Positions 43,631 to 51,962 of a stretch of 62,431 bases of DNA are shown here, in pieces. Origin of the DNA: an uncultured Bacteroidota bacterium (GTDB lineage: Bacteria > Bacteroidota > Bacteroidia > Chitinophagales > Chitinophagaceae); assembly GCA_903903635.1 (NCBI GenBank), contig CAIUZK010000236.1, positions 1 through 62,431 on the forward strand. The letters run 5' to 3'. The notes below the pieces were generated by a model. That model was given only the letters and a program-made list of their open reading frames with translations. It did no database searches and was not told the DNA's origin. The first letter of the stretch is position 1, and each line of letters opens with the position of its first letter. Position numbers and translations under genes: made by a program.

Positions 43631-44677
43631 CTATTTCAGAAATGCTGCCAGTTCGTCTTTAATAACATATAGCGGCGATGCTATGGCATTGATATACTGA
43701 AAGTTGCCTTCCTTGTCATTCTTGATGGATAATTGTATTCCGCTTGCCTCACTCTGAATGGCATTCACTACAAATCTGCCCTTCACTTCATCATACAGGA
43801 TATAAGGCGCACCAGACGAGCCAAAACGAAAATACCCTTTTATAAGATACCGGTAACCCTCGACCACATAATTACCTCCTATATCATCAGGGAACAGGTT
43901 GAAGTGATCGAGCATACCCTCTATGGTAGCTTCATTCAGCATCCTGCCTGCCGATGAGGTGGGTGAACTCTGCAAACAATACAGCTTATCCTTTGGCTCA
44001 TCCAGAAAATTCAGATCAATGTCAAGGTATGGTATCTTGTTGATCAGTTCTTCTGATACATTTACCATTTTGTATAAGGCAATGTCGGCACTGTAGAAGG
44101 CTTTAACCAACTCCACTTCAACCAAAAAAGTATATTTCTGGATGCCATTTTCATAAAACTGACGTTGCGGACCCAACTGCCTGGTTAGTTCAGGATCATT
44201 ATAAAACAGGTTGTTCTTAAATTGGAATACCACGTAAGGATTGCAAATTTTCTTTTCGGCCATGGTCACCCAACGGGTATCAAATCTTTTTTGCTTCAGC
44301 ACATTGGCGATGGCATGAATGTTATTAGGATCGGCATTATTGAGATACTTTTTCCGGGTATAATCGTCAGTAAAATAATGCTGATCAAGCAGCCTGCTTT
44401 GCGAACCGTCCAGTTTGGTAAATAGTTCACTTCTGTACAGTTCGGCATCTATTGATTTGAAATAACCGGCCTGTGATCTCAGGTTATGGGCCACACTCAT
44501 AAAGTATCCCTTACCAATGTGAAAGGCGCAGATATTGTTTTCAAAGCTGCGGCGCTCCGGTTCAGCGGCATCATATATCCACATAATGCGCTGCAGAGGA
44601 GATGTTTGTTCATCTATCAGTGCATGCTTTTTCAGAATCAGGTCGTTACCGGGGTTATTCTGGAATTGAAGAAACAT
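43631..44677 (-). CDS. trypsin-like serine protease-fold protein without signal peptide
   Basis: A 348-residue protein with a plausible chymotrypsin triad: His64 in FMSVAHNL, Asp198 in SADIALYKM, and Ser288 in GSSGAP. The order H-D-S and motif contexts fit the trypsin family, although the spacing between His and Asp (134) is long because of an insert of about 60 residues (about 75-135). No signal peptide or membrane helix is visible, so the protein appears cytosolic, which is unusual for this fold. Its stop codon lies only 8 bases from that of the convergent GldM-like gene. No substrate or partner can be named. Confidence 0.7.
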   Translation of the reverse strand: MFLQFQNNPGNDLILKKHALIDEQTSPLQRIMWIYDAAEPERRSFENNICAFHIGKGYFMSVAHNLRSQAGYFKSIDAELYRSELFTKLDGSQSRLLDQHYFTDDYTRKKYLNNADPNNIHAIANVLKQKRFDTRWVTMAEKKICNPYVVFQFKNNLFYNDPELTRQLGPQRQFYENGIQKYTFLVEVELVKAFYSADIALYKMVNVSEELINKIPYLDIDLNFLDEPKDKLYCLQSSPTSSAGRMLNEATIEGMLDHFNLFPDDIGGNYVVEGYRYLIKGYFRFGSSGAPYILYDEVKGRFVVNAIQSEASGIQLSIKNDKEGNFQYINAIASPLYVIKDELAAFLK

Positions 44678-44847
44678 TATATCTTAATTGACCAATTGCT
44701 TTATTGCCATTGGTTTATCTCGTAAAATTAGTAAGGAAAATACAATCAATAAAGAATTTAACCCGGTTAGCAACAATAGGCTATCAGAATTGGCCAAAAA
44801 CTTAAACAATTATTAAAAGACTCTGTTTTAAAGTCACAGTGGCTTGA

Positions 44848-46887
44848 TTACTGCGCCAGCCAGTATTTCCTTAATAACCACTCTCCTACCGCCAGCAACA
44901 GGATAATGAAGAAATACCATTTCCTGTCAACCAGTGGCACAGTTTCCGTGGAGGTCTGAATGAGTGGCTTAACACGCTCATTATGTGTAATACTGTCGTA
45001 TAAAACACTTACATTTTTCGACGTTACAAATCCACCATTGTATTTCTGAGAAATGCCATAGAGTAAAGGATAGTCTGCGCCGCTTTCAATTAATTCAAGT
45101 GGCATACTCTCCACCACAAAACTCCCTGCAGCCGTATATTCTTTACCATTGTAAGCGGTATGAGCTGAAAAGGTATAAGTGCCACCAGCCCATATACCTA
45201 TGTTCAGATTATAGGCGCCGCCATTGCGCTCAAACGAGAAGTTCTGTTTACGGCCTGCACTATCAGTTATAGTCAGTTGCGCATCGGGAGTATTTACCTG
45301 CTCGTTATTGGCATTAAGCAGGTAGGCACTCATATATATCGGCTCCTGGTCACTCCACACATATCGGGGCAGCGAAACAGTAAACGGACGTTCCTTGCTG
45401 TTGGCCGAAAGATAGGCCACTGTTTGCCTGATACATTCATCTACTACGGTATGCCCGTTGAAGTTTTTAAATTCGTAAAGCCGCCAACGCCATATTCCTT
45501 CGCCGGCAAGAATGGCCGTAGGTACGCTCCCCTGCTGCATTGTCCACAGAGGCAATTTATCACCATCCCATGCTTTCTGATAAAACAGATTACCGGCTCC
45601 CGGCGCCGATGCTATATTCCCGGTATTGGTAAGCAGTGGCGGCATTTTATCAGTAACAGACTGTATATTCTGCGGTAAAAGAAAGATATTGAATGACGGG
45701 TTATAAAGGCCCTGCACATCCCGGTTGCCCGATGGTGTAAATGTAGTGTGTGTCATTGCCTCCATGGTATTGAGCGCGGCGAGATCAGTCTGCGATGACA
45801 GTATAAACCAGGTGGGTTTGTGTGCGGCAATAAGCTGAGGCGCTATGCGGTTGCGCAACGATGGCAGGCCATGCGCGATGATCACATTATAAGGTGCCAG
45901 TGATGCCGGCATATTTTCAATAGTTGCTATGGTAACTTTGTAGCTTTCCAATCCGCTCAATGCGTCTTTAATGGCATTCACATCGGGGTGCGGGGCAGCC
46001 GAAACAATAAGGATACTTTTCTTTTCATCAAGTACTTCCACAAAAATATCCCTCCTGTTATTGGTAAGGTTTTTCTCCCCACCGGCATCCGGCACCGAAA
46101 TTGTATAATGGTGCAAACCGGCCTTTGTAGCTTTAAGGGTAAATGAAACCGAACGGTCGTACTTATCGGTATTTATTGCCAGCGGCACATTGGATATAGG
46201 CTCGTCGCCTTCCTTTACAGATATTGCGCTGTTGTAGCCCCTGCAAAGTTCGGCTACCAGATCAGCGCGTATCTCGAAGCTGCTGTTTATGGTCACCGAT
46301 TTGTTGGCATATGCCCTGGCTATCCTGATATCCTTCTGCCTGGTACTGTCGCCTATGGCTACGGTATAAACAGGACTATGCAGCGCCAATTGCTGATATA
46401 ACGGGTTTAGCCCCTGATTGAAACGGCCATCGCTGGCCAGTATCACAGCGCCCAGGTTCTGGATGCCATAAAATTCCTGTGCCCTGGCCAGAGCAGCCGA
46501 TATATCGGTAGCCTGCTGGCGATATATAAAGGTACTATCTGTTTGCACGGTGTTACCAAAACCCCATTGCACCACCTTGTATTGTGATGCCAGGCGAGCG
46601 GTAAGTTCTTCCATACTTTTCCGGTATGCTGCAGAGTCGTTTCCAAGCGCATTGCCCACAGAGCGAGAATTATCCTGAAGCAGCAGCACTATTGGCTTCT
46701 CAATTACATTTTTCGTAATAATTATTGTAGGTACAAGTAATAACAGCAGGGTAAAAAATACCACCAGGCTTCTTAATAATGAAGTAGCCCATGGGTAAGG
46801 CACCGCACGCTTGCTGTCGGCACGGTATACCCAGTAACCGGCACCTACTGATGTTATTATTGCTATTAACCAAAAAATCCACTGCAT
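44848..46887 (-). CDS. membrane-anchored VWA-like protein (BatA-like)
   Basis: The ATG at 46887 gives 679 residues; a TTG 60 bases upstream is less likely, because the ATG precedes a clean first membrane helix (MQWIFWLIAIITSVGAGYW). A second helix covers about 40-58. A von Willebrand A-like domain follows with a MIDAS-type DNSRS at 72-76 and VILASDGRFNQG about 110 residues later. The middle (about 190-600) is a large extracytoplasmic part, and the last 25 residues form a C-terminal helix. The layout resembles BatA-type aerotolerance proteins and DUF membrane proteins. No MoxR ATPase gene is nearby, so the assignment is tentative. Confidence 0.65.
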   Translation of the reverse strand: MQWIFWLIAIITSVGAGYWVYRADSKRAVPYPWATSLLRSLVVFFTLLLLLVPTIIITKNVIEKPIVLLLQDNSRSVGNALGNDSAAYRKSMEELTARLASQYKVVQWGFGNTVQTDSTFIYRQQATDISAALARAQEFYGIQNLGAVILASDGRFNQGLNPLYQQLALHSPVYTVAIGDSTRQKDIRIARAYANKSVTINSSFEIRADLVAELCRGYNSAISVKEGDEPISNVPLAINTDKYDRSVSFTLKATKAGLHHYTISVPDAGGEKNLTNNRRDIFVEVLDEKKSILIVSAAPHPDVNAIKDALSGLESYKVTIATIENMPASLAPYNVIIAHGLPSLRNRIAPQLIAAHKPTWFILSSQTDLAALNTMEAMTHTTFTPSGNRDVQGLYNPSFNIFLLPQNIQSVTDKMPPLLTNTGNIASAPGAGNLFYQKAWDGDKLPLWTMQQGSVPTAILAGEGIWRWRLYEFKNFNGHTVVDECIRQTVAYLSANSKERPFTVSLPRYVWSDQEPIYMSAYLLNANNEQVNTPDAQLTITDSAGRKQNFSFERNGGAYNLNIGIWAGGTYTFSAHTAYNGKEYTAAGSFVVESMPLELIESGADYPLLYGISQKYNGGFVTSKNVSVLYDSITHNERVKPLIQTSTETVPLVDRKWYFFIILLLAVGEWLLRKYWLAQ

Positions 46888-47029
46888 CGGGCAGCAAGCT
46901 AAGGAATCTTGTGGAAGTAATTTTGTGTCTGTTCCTAAAAAAATCAAAAAAATTAAATGAGAATTAAAATTTAAAATGTGAACTTTGATAGCCTATCGGG
47001 CGCTAATCAGCCGGTAGACTACCTATTAT

Positions 47030-48010
47030 ATGCTGCGTATTAAACTATTTGCAGTCTTTATTTCATTTTTACTCGTCCAGGTTACTTACGGACAGAATAG
47101 CCGTAACCAGGGAGAGGCCAAACCTGGCAATGCCCCGGTTAGAACAACTGCTGTAAAACCTTCCGTAAATAAAAACAGACCTGTAAGGGGAAATCAGCCT
47201 GGTGCCGGAAGCAAATCCTCAATTGGCAATACTCCAACCCGGTTGGAACCAAATAATAACAGGACAGTCCCCGCCACAAGACCCATCAGGATAATGCCAC
47301 CCAATACCCGTACCGGAAATACGCCGCTCCCAACCGGTGACAATCATAATACCGGTTATTTCCCGGCTTATTATTACGATAATGGCTATAATCCTTATTT
47401 CTATAACTCTTATATGAATATGCTATCATTAGGTGCAGGCATAATGTATACGCCAAATTACGGGGAGTATTACTCATCCGGAGCGGTTGCTAATAATGAC
47501 AATTACTATAATAATGGTTCAGGTGGCGTTGTTCTGGAAAAACTGGAAGGCTTTGTTGTTTACGCATTCGATACATTAAGAGGCTCCATTACTTTGGACC
47601 ATAATTCCATCTCTCTCGAGAAAACTGATTCAGGCCGCAACTATGATTATAAATTCAAACCCAAACAAAAACACCTGACCTGTGTAAGCGTAAATAATGA
47701 AGACAACAAACACTTAGAACTGGTTCGGATAAAGAATGATGAAAACGGGCTTTACAGGATTGTGCATGAAGGCAGATTGAACATTTATGATGAGAAACAT
47801 GACTTCATTTACCAACCGGATGATATAGATATACGCAACCTGGTGGTGGTTTATAATGGGAAACCAATTTATTTAAAGGGTTCGTCGATGACGGTCGATG
47901 AAATCAAAGAAAGATTGGTTGGACTGGTAAACAGCGCCTACGAGTCAAAGCTCAATGCATCGAAAATAAACTGGAACGAACTACTGATCTATATTGACAA
48001 ACTGGACTAA
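47030..48010 (+). CDS. exported low-complexity protein, unknown function
   Basis: A 326-residue protein with a signal peptide (1-21, ending TYGQ). Residues 22-110 are rich in Asn, Arg, Pro and Thr with no fixed fold, and residues 110-165 are rich in Tyr, Asn and Gly (YYYDNGYNPYFYNSYMN). A compact C-terminal domain follows (about 170-326), with DTLRGSITLD, KHLTCVSVNNEDNKHLELVRI, and LVVVYNGKPIYLKGSSMTVDEIKERL. I do not recognise the domain. The Tyr/Asn-rich stretch may be a flexible surface spacer. It stands alone, separated from icd by 244 bases. Confidence 0.65.
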   Translation: MLRIKLFAVFISFLLVQVTYGQNSRNQGEAKPGNAPVRTTAVKPSVNKNRPVRGNQPGAGSKSSIGNTPTRLEPNNNRTVPATRPIRIMPPNTRTGNTPLPTGDNHNTGYFPAYYYDNGYNPYFYNSYMNMLSLGAGIMYTPNYGEYYSSGAVANNDNYYNNGSGGVVLEKLEGFVVYAFDTLRGSITLDHNSISLEKTDSGRNYDYKFKPKQKHLTCVSVNNEDNKHLELVRIKNDENGLYRIVHEGRLNIYDEKHDFIYQPDDIDIRNLVVVYNGKPIYLKGSSMTVDEIKERLVGLVNSAYESKLNASKINWNELLIYIDKLD

Positions 48011-48194
48011 AAGTTAGAAACATTAATCAGTGATAATTACAATACCAATTTAGTTTTGAGTCGGGATGAGGTGGTTGATTTATTGTAACCTGCAACCGAA
48101 TTTATATCTGAAATTGAGGCTTTTCTATTCTCCGAGTAGACATTAACCTATTTATTTCCTGATTTCTCTCATAAAATATCTTAAATAAACGCCT

Positions 48195-48202
48195 TACATT
48201 TG
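48195..48202 (+). promoter_or_regulatory. -7 box candidate for icd
   Basis: TACATTTG matches TAnnTTTG, 52 bases before the icd start. The -33 region is poorly matched, so this rests on the -7 box alone. Confidence 0.4.
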
Positions 48203-48254
48203 CGCGGGTTAAAACACAATTATTGTTATATAAATTAAATAATAAATACAGCAA

Positions 48255-49484
48255 ATGGCAAAAATTAAAGTAGCAAATCCCGTTGTGGAGCTTGATGGCG
48301 ATGAAATGACGCGCATCATCTGGAAGTACATAAAAGAAAAACTGATCCTCCCTTATCTTGATATTGATATCAAGTACTATGACCTCGGCATTGAGCATCG
48401 TGATGCTACCAACGACCAGGTTACTATCGACTCGGCCAATGCGATTAAGCAATATGGTGTAGGTATCAAGTGTGCAACTATTACTCCCGATGAAGCAAGG
48501 GTAACTGAATTCAACCTGAAACAGATGTGGAAGAGCCCTAACGGCACCATCCGCAATATACTTGATGGTACGGTTTTCCGTGAGCCTATTGTAATGAGCA
48601 ATATCCCAAGGCTGGTTCCAAACTGGACCGCCCCGATCTGCATAGGCCGTCATGCATTTGGCGACCAGTATCGTGCCACTGATTTCGTAACCAAGGGCAA
48701 GGGTAAACTGACTATTAAATTTGAAGGTGAAGACGGAAAAGTTATTGAGCATGAAGTGTTCAATTTCAAGGGCGACGGCGTGGCTATGGCTATGTACAAT
48801 ACAGATGAGTCGATCATAGGTTTTGCACGTGCCTGCTTCAATATGGCATTGTCTAAAAAATGGCCTCTTTATCTTTCTACCAAGAATACCATTCTGAAAA
48901 AATATGATGGCCGCTTCAAGGATATTTTTGAAGATAACTATCAGAAGGAATTTAAAGCCGCATTCGACAAAGAAGGTATTGTTTATGAGCACCGCCTTAT
49001 CGATGATATGGTTGCCAGTGCTTTGAAATGGAATGGTAATTTTGTATGGGCTTGTAAAAACTATGATGGCGATGTACAGAGCGATACAGTAGCTCAGGGC
49101 TTCGGATCATTAGGATTGATGACTTCTGTGCTGATCACTCCTGATGGCAACACCATGGAGGCTGAAGCAGCTCATGGTACTGTTACCCGTCACTACCGCG
49201 AGTACCAGAAAGGACGCCCTACATCCACCAATCCTATTGCATCAATTTTTGCATGGACAAGGGGTCTTGCATTCCGTGGCAAGCTGGATAACAACCAGGA
49301 ATTGATCAACTTCTCCAATGCATTGGAGCAGGTTTGTATTGAGGTGGTAGAAGGTGGTAAAATGACCAAGGACCTTGCTGTATGTATCTATGGCAATAAA
49401 GTAAACCATGGTGAGCACTACCTGTACACTGAGGAATTCCTTGATGCGCTGAATGAGGGATTGAAAGCGAAACTGAACGCTTAA
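48255..49484 (+). CDS. icd: NADP-dependent isocitrate dehydrogenase, eukaryotic-like homodimeric type
   Basis: A 409-residue enzyme that oxidatively decarboxylates isocitrate to 2-oxoglutarate. It belongs to the type II group that resembles mitochondrial IDH2 rather than E. coli Icd. Seen: [19 protein letters not shown] (substrate phosphate/isocitrate loop), [20 protein letters not shown], the metal-binding [10 protein letters not shown] region, and [16 protein letters not shown], whose Arg and His bind the NADP 2'-phosphate. Length is typical. It is single, with its end facing odhB and a shared hairpin between. Confidence 0.95.
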   Translation: MAKIKVANPVVELDGDEMTRIIWKYIKEKLILPYLDIDIKYYDLGIEHRDATNDQVTIDSANAIKQYGVGIKCATITPDEARVTEFNLKQMWKSPNGTIRNILDGTVFREPIVMSNIPRLVPNWTAPICIGRHAFGDQYRATDFVTKGKGKLTIKFEGEDGKVIEHEVFNFKGDGVAMAMYNTDESIIGFARACFNMALSKKWPLYLSTKNTILKKYDGRFKDIFEDNYQKEFKAAFDKEGIVYEHRLIDDMVASALKWNGNFVWACKNYDGDVQSDTVAQGFGSLGLMTSVLITPDGNTMEAEAAHGTVTRHYREYQKGRPTSTNPIASIFAWTRGLAFRGKLDNNQELINFSNALEQVCIEVVEGGKMTKDLAVCIYGNKVNHGEHYLYTEEFLDALNEGLKAKLNA

Positions 49485-49517
49485 TTCTGATACTATCTAT
49501 TTGATATCATAATAATT

Positions 49518-49557
49518 GGGGCTAACCTAAAAGTCGAAAGACGATCTGGTTAGCCCC
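49518..49557. terminator. hairpin between icd and odhB
   Basis: A 10-bp stem GGGGCTAACC / GGTTAGCCCC encloses an inner GTC-GAAA-GAC hairpin. It lies between two convergent genes. T-runs are weak on both strands, so efficiency is unclear. Confidence 0.65.
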
Positions 49558-49581
49558 ATGTTTTATAAATTATTGAGTTTA

Positions 49582-50811
49582 TTACACCTCCAGCAACGCC
49601 TTCACCGGATCTTTCCCAAACAACAAAAGTTCCGGATTTTCCAGTAATTCCTTTACCCTGACAAGGAATCCTACAGATTCCCGGCCATCAATTATGCGAT
49701 GATCGTAACTAAGGGCCAGATACATCATAGGGCGTATTTCCACCTTGCCATTTATCGCCATCGGCCGATCCTGTATTTTGTGCATGCCCAGTATGGCAGA
49801 TTGCGGAATATTGATTATAGGCGTAGACATCAGTGAACCGAACACACCACCATTGGTAATAGTAAATGTTCCTCCCGCCATTTCATCAGGGCTTAATTTA
49901 TTTTCTCTTGCTTTTGCAGCCAGTTCCACAACTTTCTTTTCCAGGTCGGCCATGCCCATGCTTTCCGCATTGCGGATTACAGGCACTACAAGTCCCTTGG
50001 GGCCTGATACAGCTATCGAGATGTCGCAATACTCATGATACACAAGCGATTCGCCGTCTATATACGCATTCACAGCAGGCCACTCCTGCAAGGCAATACA
50101 ACAGGCCTTTGTAAAAAAAGACATGAACCCCAGATTAACACCATGTGATTCTTTAAAAGTATCCTTATACTGCTTCCTGATCTCCATGATGCGGGACATA
50201 TCCACCTCATTGAAAGTAGTCAGCATAGCGGTGCTATTCTTCGCCTCAACAAGCCTGCGCGCAATCGTCTTACGCAAATTGCTCATTTTGTCGCGCTTTT
50301 CTTCGCGTGAAAAAGCAGACTCCCCACCCTTTCGGCCGGGATGGGTAAGCGCCTCCAATACATCTGTTTTTAGTATTTTACCCATTGCACCGGTACCCTT
50401 AATTGCATCGGGCTTCACTTGCTTGTCGCTCATAATAGCCTGGGCAACCGGCGTGGCCTTTACCTCGGCTTTTGGCGCATCATGCACAATAGTATTTGCT
50501 GCAACAGAAGCTGCAACATTTTTAGCTGGTTCTTTTACAGGAACTGGTGCAATAGTTTCAGAATTAAGAGGCTTTGGTGCACTCTCATCAATACTACAGG
50601 CTATATCTCCTATTTTCAGTGTTGCGCCATCGCTGGCTACTATATGCAAGACTCCAGCCTGTTCGGCATTAAGTTCAAAGGTTGCTTTTTCCGACTCCAA
50701 TTCACAAAGCACTTCATCGCGATTCACATAATCACCTTCTTTCTTTATCCACTTCACAAGGGTAACTTCGGTGATAGACTCACCTACAGACGGCACTTTA
50801 ATATCCAGCAT
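49582..50811 (-). CDS. odhB: dihydrolipoyllysine succinyltransferase (E2o)
   Basis: A 409-residue E2 component of the 2-oxoglutarate dehydrogenase complex. A lipoyl domain (1-75) carries the lipoyl Lys42 in [10 protein letters not shown] linker rich in Ala and Pro and a peripheral E3-binding domain (about 120-165, ending [12 protein letters not shown]) follow. The catalytic core ends with [15 protein letters not shown], His371 and Asp375. Short length and the [12 protein letters not shown] start favour the succinyl over the acetyl enzyme. odhA (E1) is normally adjacent but is not present in the window, so it must be elsewhere. Confidence 0.94.
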   Translation of the reverse strand: MLDIKVPSVGESITEVTLVKWIKKEGDYVNRDEVLCELESEKATFELNAEQAGVLHIVASDGATLKIGDIACSIDESAPKPLNSETIAPVPVKEPAKNVAASVAANTIVHDAPKAEVKATPVAQAIMSDKQVKPDAIKGTGAMGKILKTDVLEALTHPGRKGGESAFSREEKRDKMSNLRKTIARRLVEAKNSTAMLTTFNEVDMSRIMEIRKQYKDTFKESHGVNLGFMSFFTKACCIALQEWPAVNAYIDGESLVYHEYCDISIAVSGPKGLVVPVIRNAESMGMADLEKKVVELAAKARENKLSPDEMAGGTFTITNGGVFGSLMSTPIINIPQSAILGMHKIQDRPMAINGKVEIRPMMYLALSYDHRIIDGRESVGFLVRVKELLENPELLLFGKDPVKALLEV

Positions 50812-50865
50812 GGTAAAATTTAATAATTATTGGCAGTGCGAAATTACCAAACAACGGGTTATAAA

Positions 50866-51276
50866 TCAAAAGGAGTTATTGCTTGGATTCACATTGATCA
50901 CACCTTTCTCAAAATCAATACATATTTTATGCCCTTTAAGGAAATTTAGCCCTATCACGCCATCATAATCAGAAATAATATTGTGGGCTAAGAAATCATA
51001 AACCTGAACTTCAAAATTGTTTCTATAAATACCTAATGATTCGAGATCAGCTATTTCAAACAATTCTACAACTATAATTCCGTTTGAAGTTTCTACCTCA
51101 ATTTCACCCTTACTGTTTTTCAATTCATATCCTGAAAAATAAAGAACATTGCTATCAATTGTTGTATGGGTAGCTGCAGTATCTAATGCAAGTCTGAATT
51201 CATATTTGTTTTCAATAACTGCATTAACAATTATTACATCATCATCAGAATTAAGACTGAATGTAAAGTTGCTCAT
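50866..51276 (-). CDS. retropepsin-like aspartic protease
   Basis: A 136-residue single-domain protein with the fold of retroviral-type aspartic proteases. The catalytic triad region reads LALDTAATHTTID (DTAA in place of DTGA), followed by VLYFSGYEL, and the second conserved strand is DGVIGLNFLKGHKICIDF. Such proteins act as dimers. The Gly to Ala change is seen in bacterial members and need not abolish activity. No signal peptide is visible. The ATG overlaps the stop of the small gene upstream by 4 bases. Confidence 0.8.
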   Translation of the reverse strand: MSNFTFSLNSDDDVIIVNAVIENKYEFRLALDTAATHTTIDSNVLYFSGYELKNSKGEIEVETSNGIIVVELFEIADLESLGIYRNNFEVQVYDFLAHNIISDYDGVIGLNFLKGHKICIDFEKGVINVNPSNNSF

Positions 51277-51518
51277 AACCGTCTTAATATTCCAATCCTT
51301 CTTGTATGTTTGAGATCCCCGGTATATGCTATTGTTACTTTAGAGAAATCTGAAGTCTTATCTCTCCCAATATAACAAACCTCTTTCTTATCCTTACTAT
51401 GATAAACCACAACCCCCCCAATAACAGTGGTGTTCCTCATCTGAGGATTACCCAAAAGCACCCATTCATCGGGGTACATTTTTTTGACTTCTTCAAAGCC
51501 TACAAAACCTGAATTCAT
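51273..51518 (-). CDS. small protein paired with the retropepsin-like gene
   Basis: An 81-residue protein overlapping the protease gene by 4 bases. It has FEEVKKMYPDEWVLLGNPQ, then VVVYHSKDKKEVCYIGRD and a basic C-terminal tail ending in HTRRIGILRRL. I know of no named family, although a small gene in front of a retropepsin-like gene occurs in several bacterial groups. Coupled translation makes a functional link likely: substrate, activator, or antitoxin-like partner are all possible, none shown. Confidence 0.65.
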   Translation of the reverse strand: MNSGFVGFEEVKKMYPDEWVLLGNPQMRNTTVIGGVVVYHSKDKKEVCYIGRDKTSDFSKVTIAYTGDLKHTRRIGILRRL

Positions 51519-51559
51519 GTTATTGTATTATTTTGCAAATATACAAATAAATTCACAGA

Positions 51560-51931
51560 TCAGCTCGCCAGCCAAATCCCCACCCTGCATAACAGCAGCC
51601 CAATTACAATACTTAATCCTGTATAGGCCAGTGCAATATAAGATTGGCTCTTTTGCATCAGTGTAATGTTATCCAGTGCGAATGTTGAAAATGTGGTAAA
51701 GCCACCGCAAAAACCTGTAGCCAACAGCAGCATGCCGGTTTCCTGCAACCAGTTATTGCGCCCTGCCAGTCCAAAAAGCAACCCTATAAGCAAACAACCA
51801 ACTATATTTATAGTAAAAGTACCAAACGGAAAAGCCGATGGAAGAACACGACTTACCAGATACCCTACCCCATAACGGGCCATGCTACCTGCGGCTCCAC
51901 CAGCACCTACCAAAATGAAATTCCTGAACAT
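51560..51931 (-). CDS. crcB: fluoride channel CrcB/Fluc
   Basis: A 123-residue integral membrane protein with four predicted helices. Signature motifs: GAAGSMARYGVGYL near the N-terminus, FPFGTFTINIVGC (with the pore Asn), and GFCGGFTTFSTFALD (Phe box and Na+ site) in helix 3. Fluc channels are dual-topology dimers that export fluoride passively. Length is normal. No fluoride riboswitch (crcB motif) was recognised in the 31-base gap upstream, where the Tex gene ends. It runs in the same direction as tex and could be co-transcribed. Confidence 0.92.
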   Translation of the reverse strand: MFRNFILVGAGGAAGSMARYGVGYLVSRVLPSAFPFGTFTINIVGCLLIGLLFGLAGRNNWLQETGMLLLATGFCGGFTTFSTFALDNITLMQKSQSYIALAYTGLSIVIGLLLCRVGIWLAS

Positions 51932-51962
51932 TGCGTATCTCTTTCAAAGCCAAGATAAGCAA

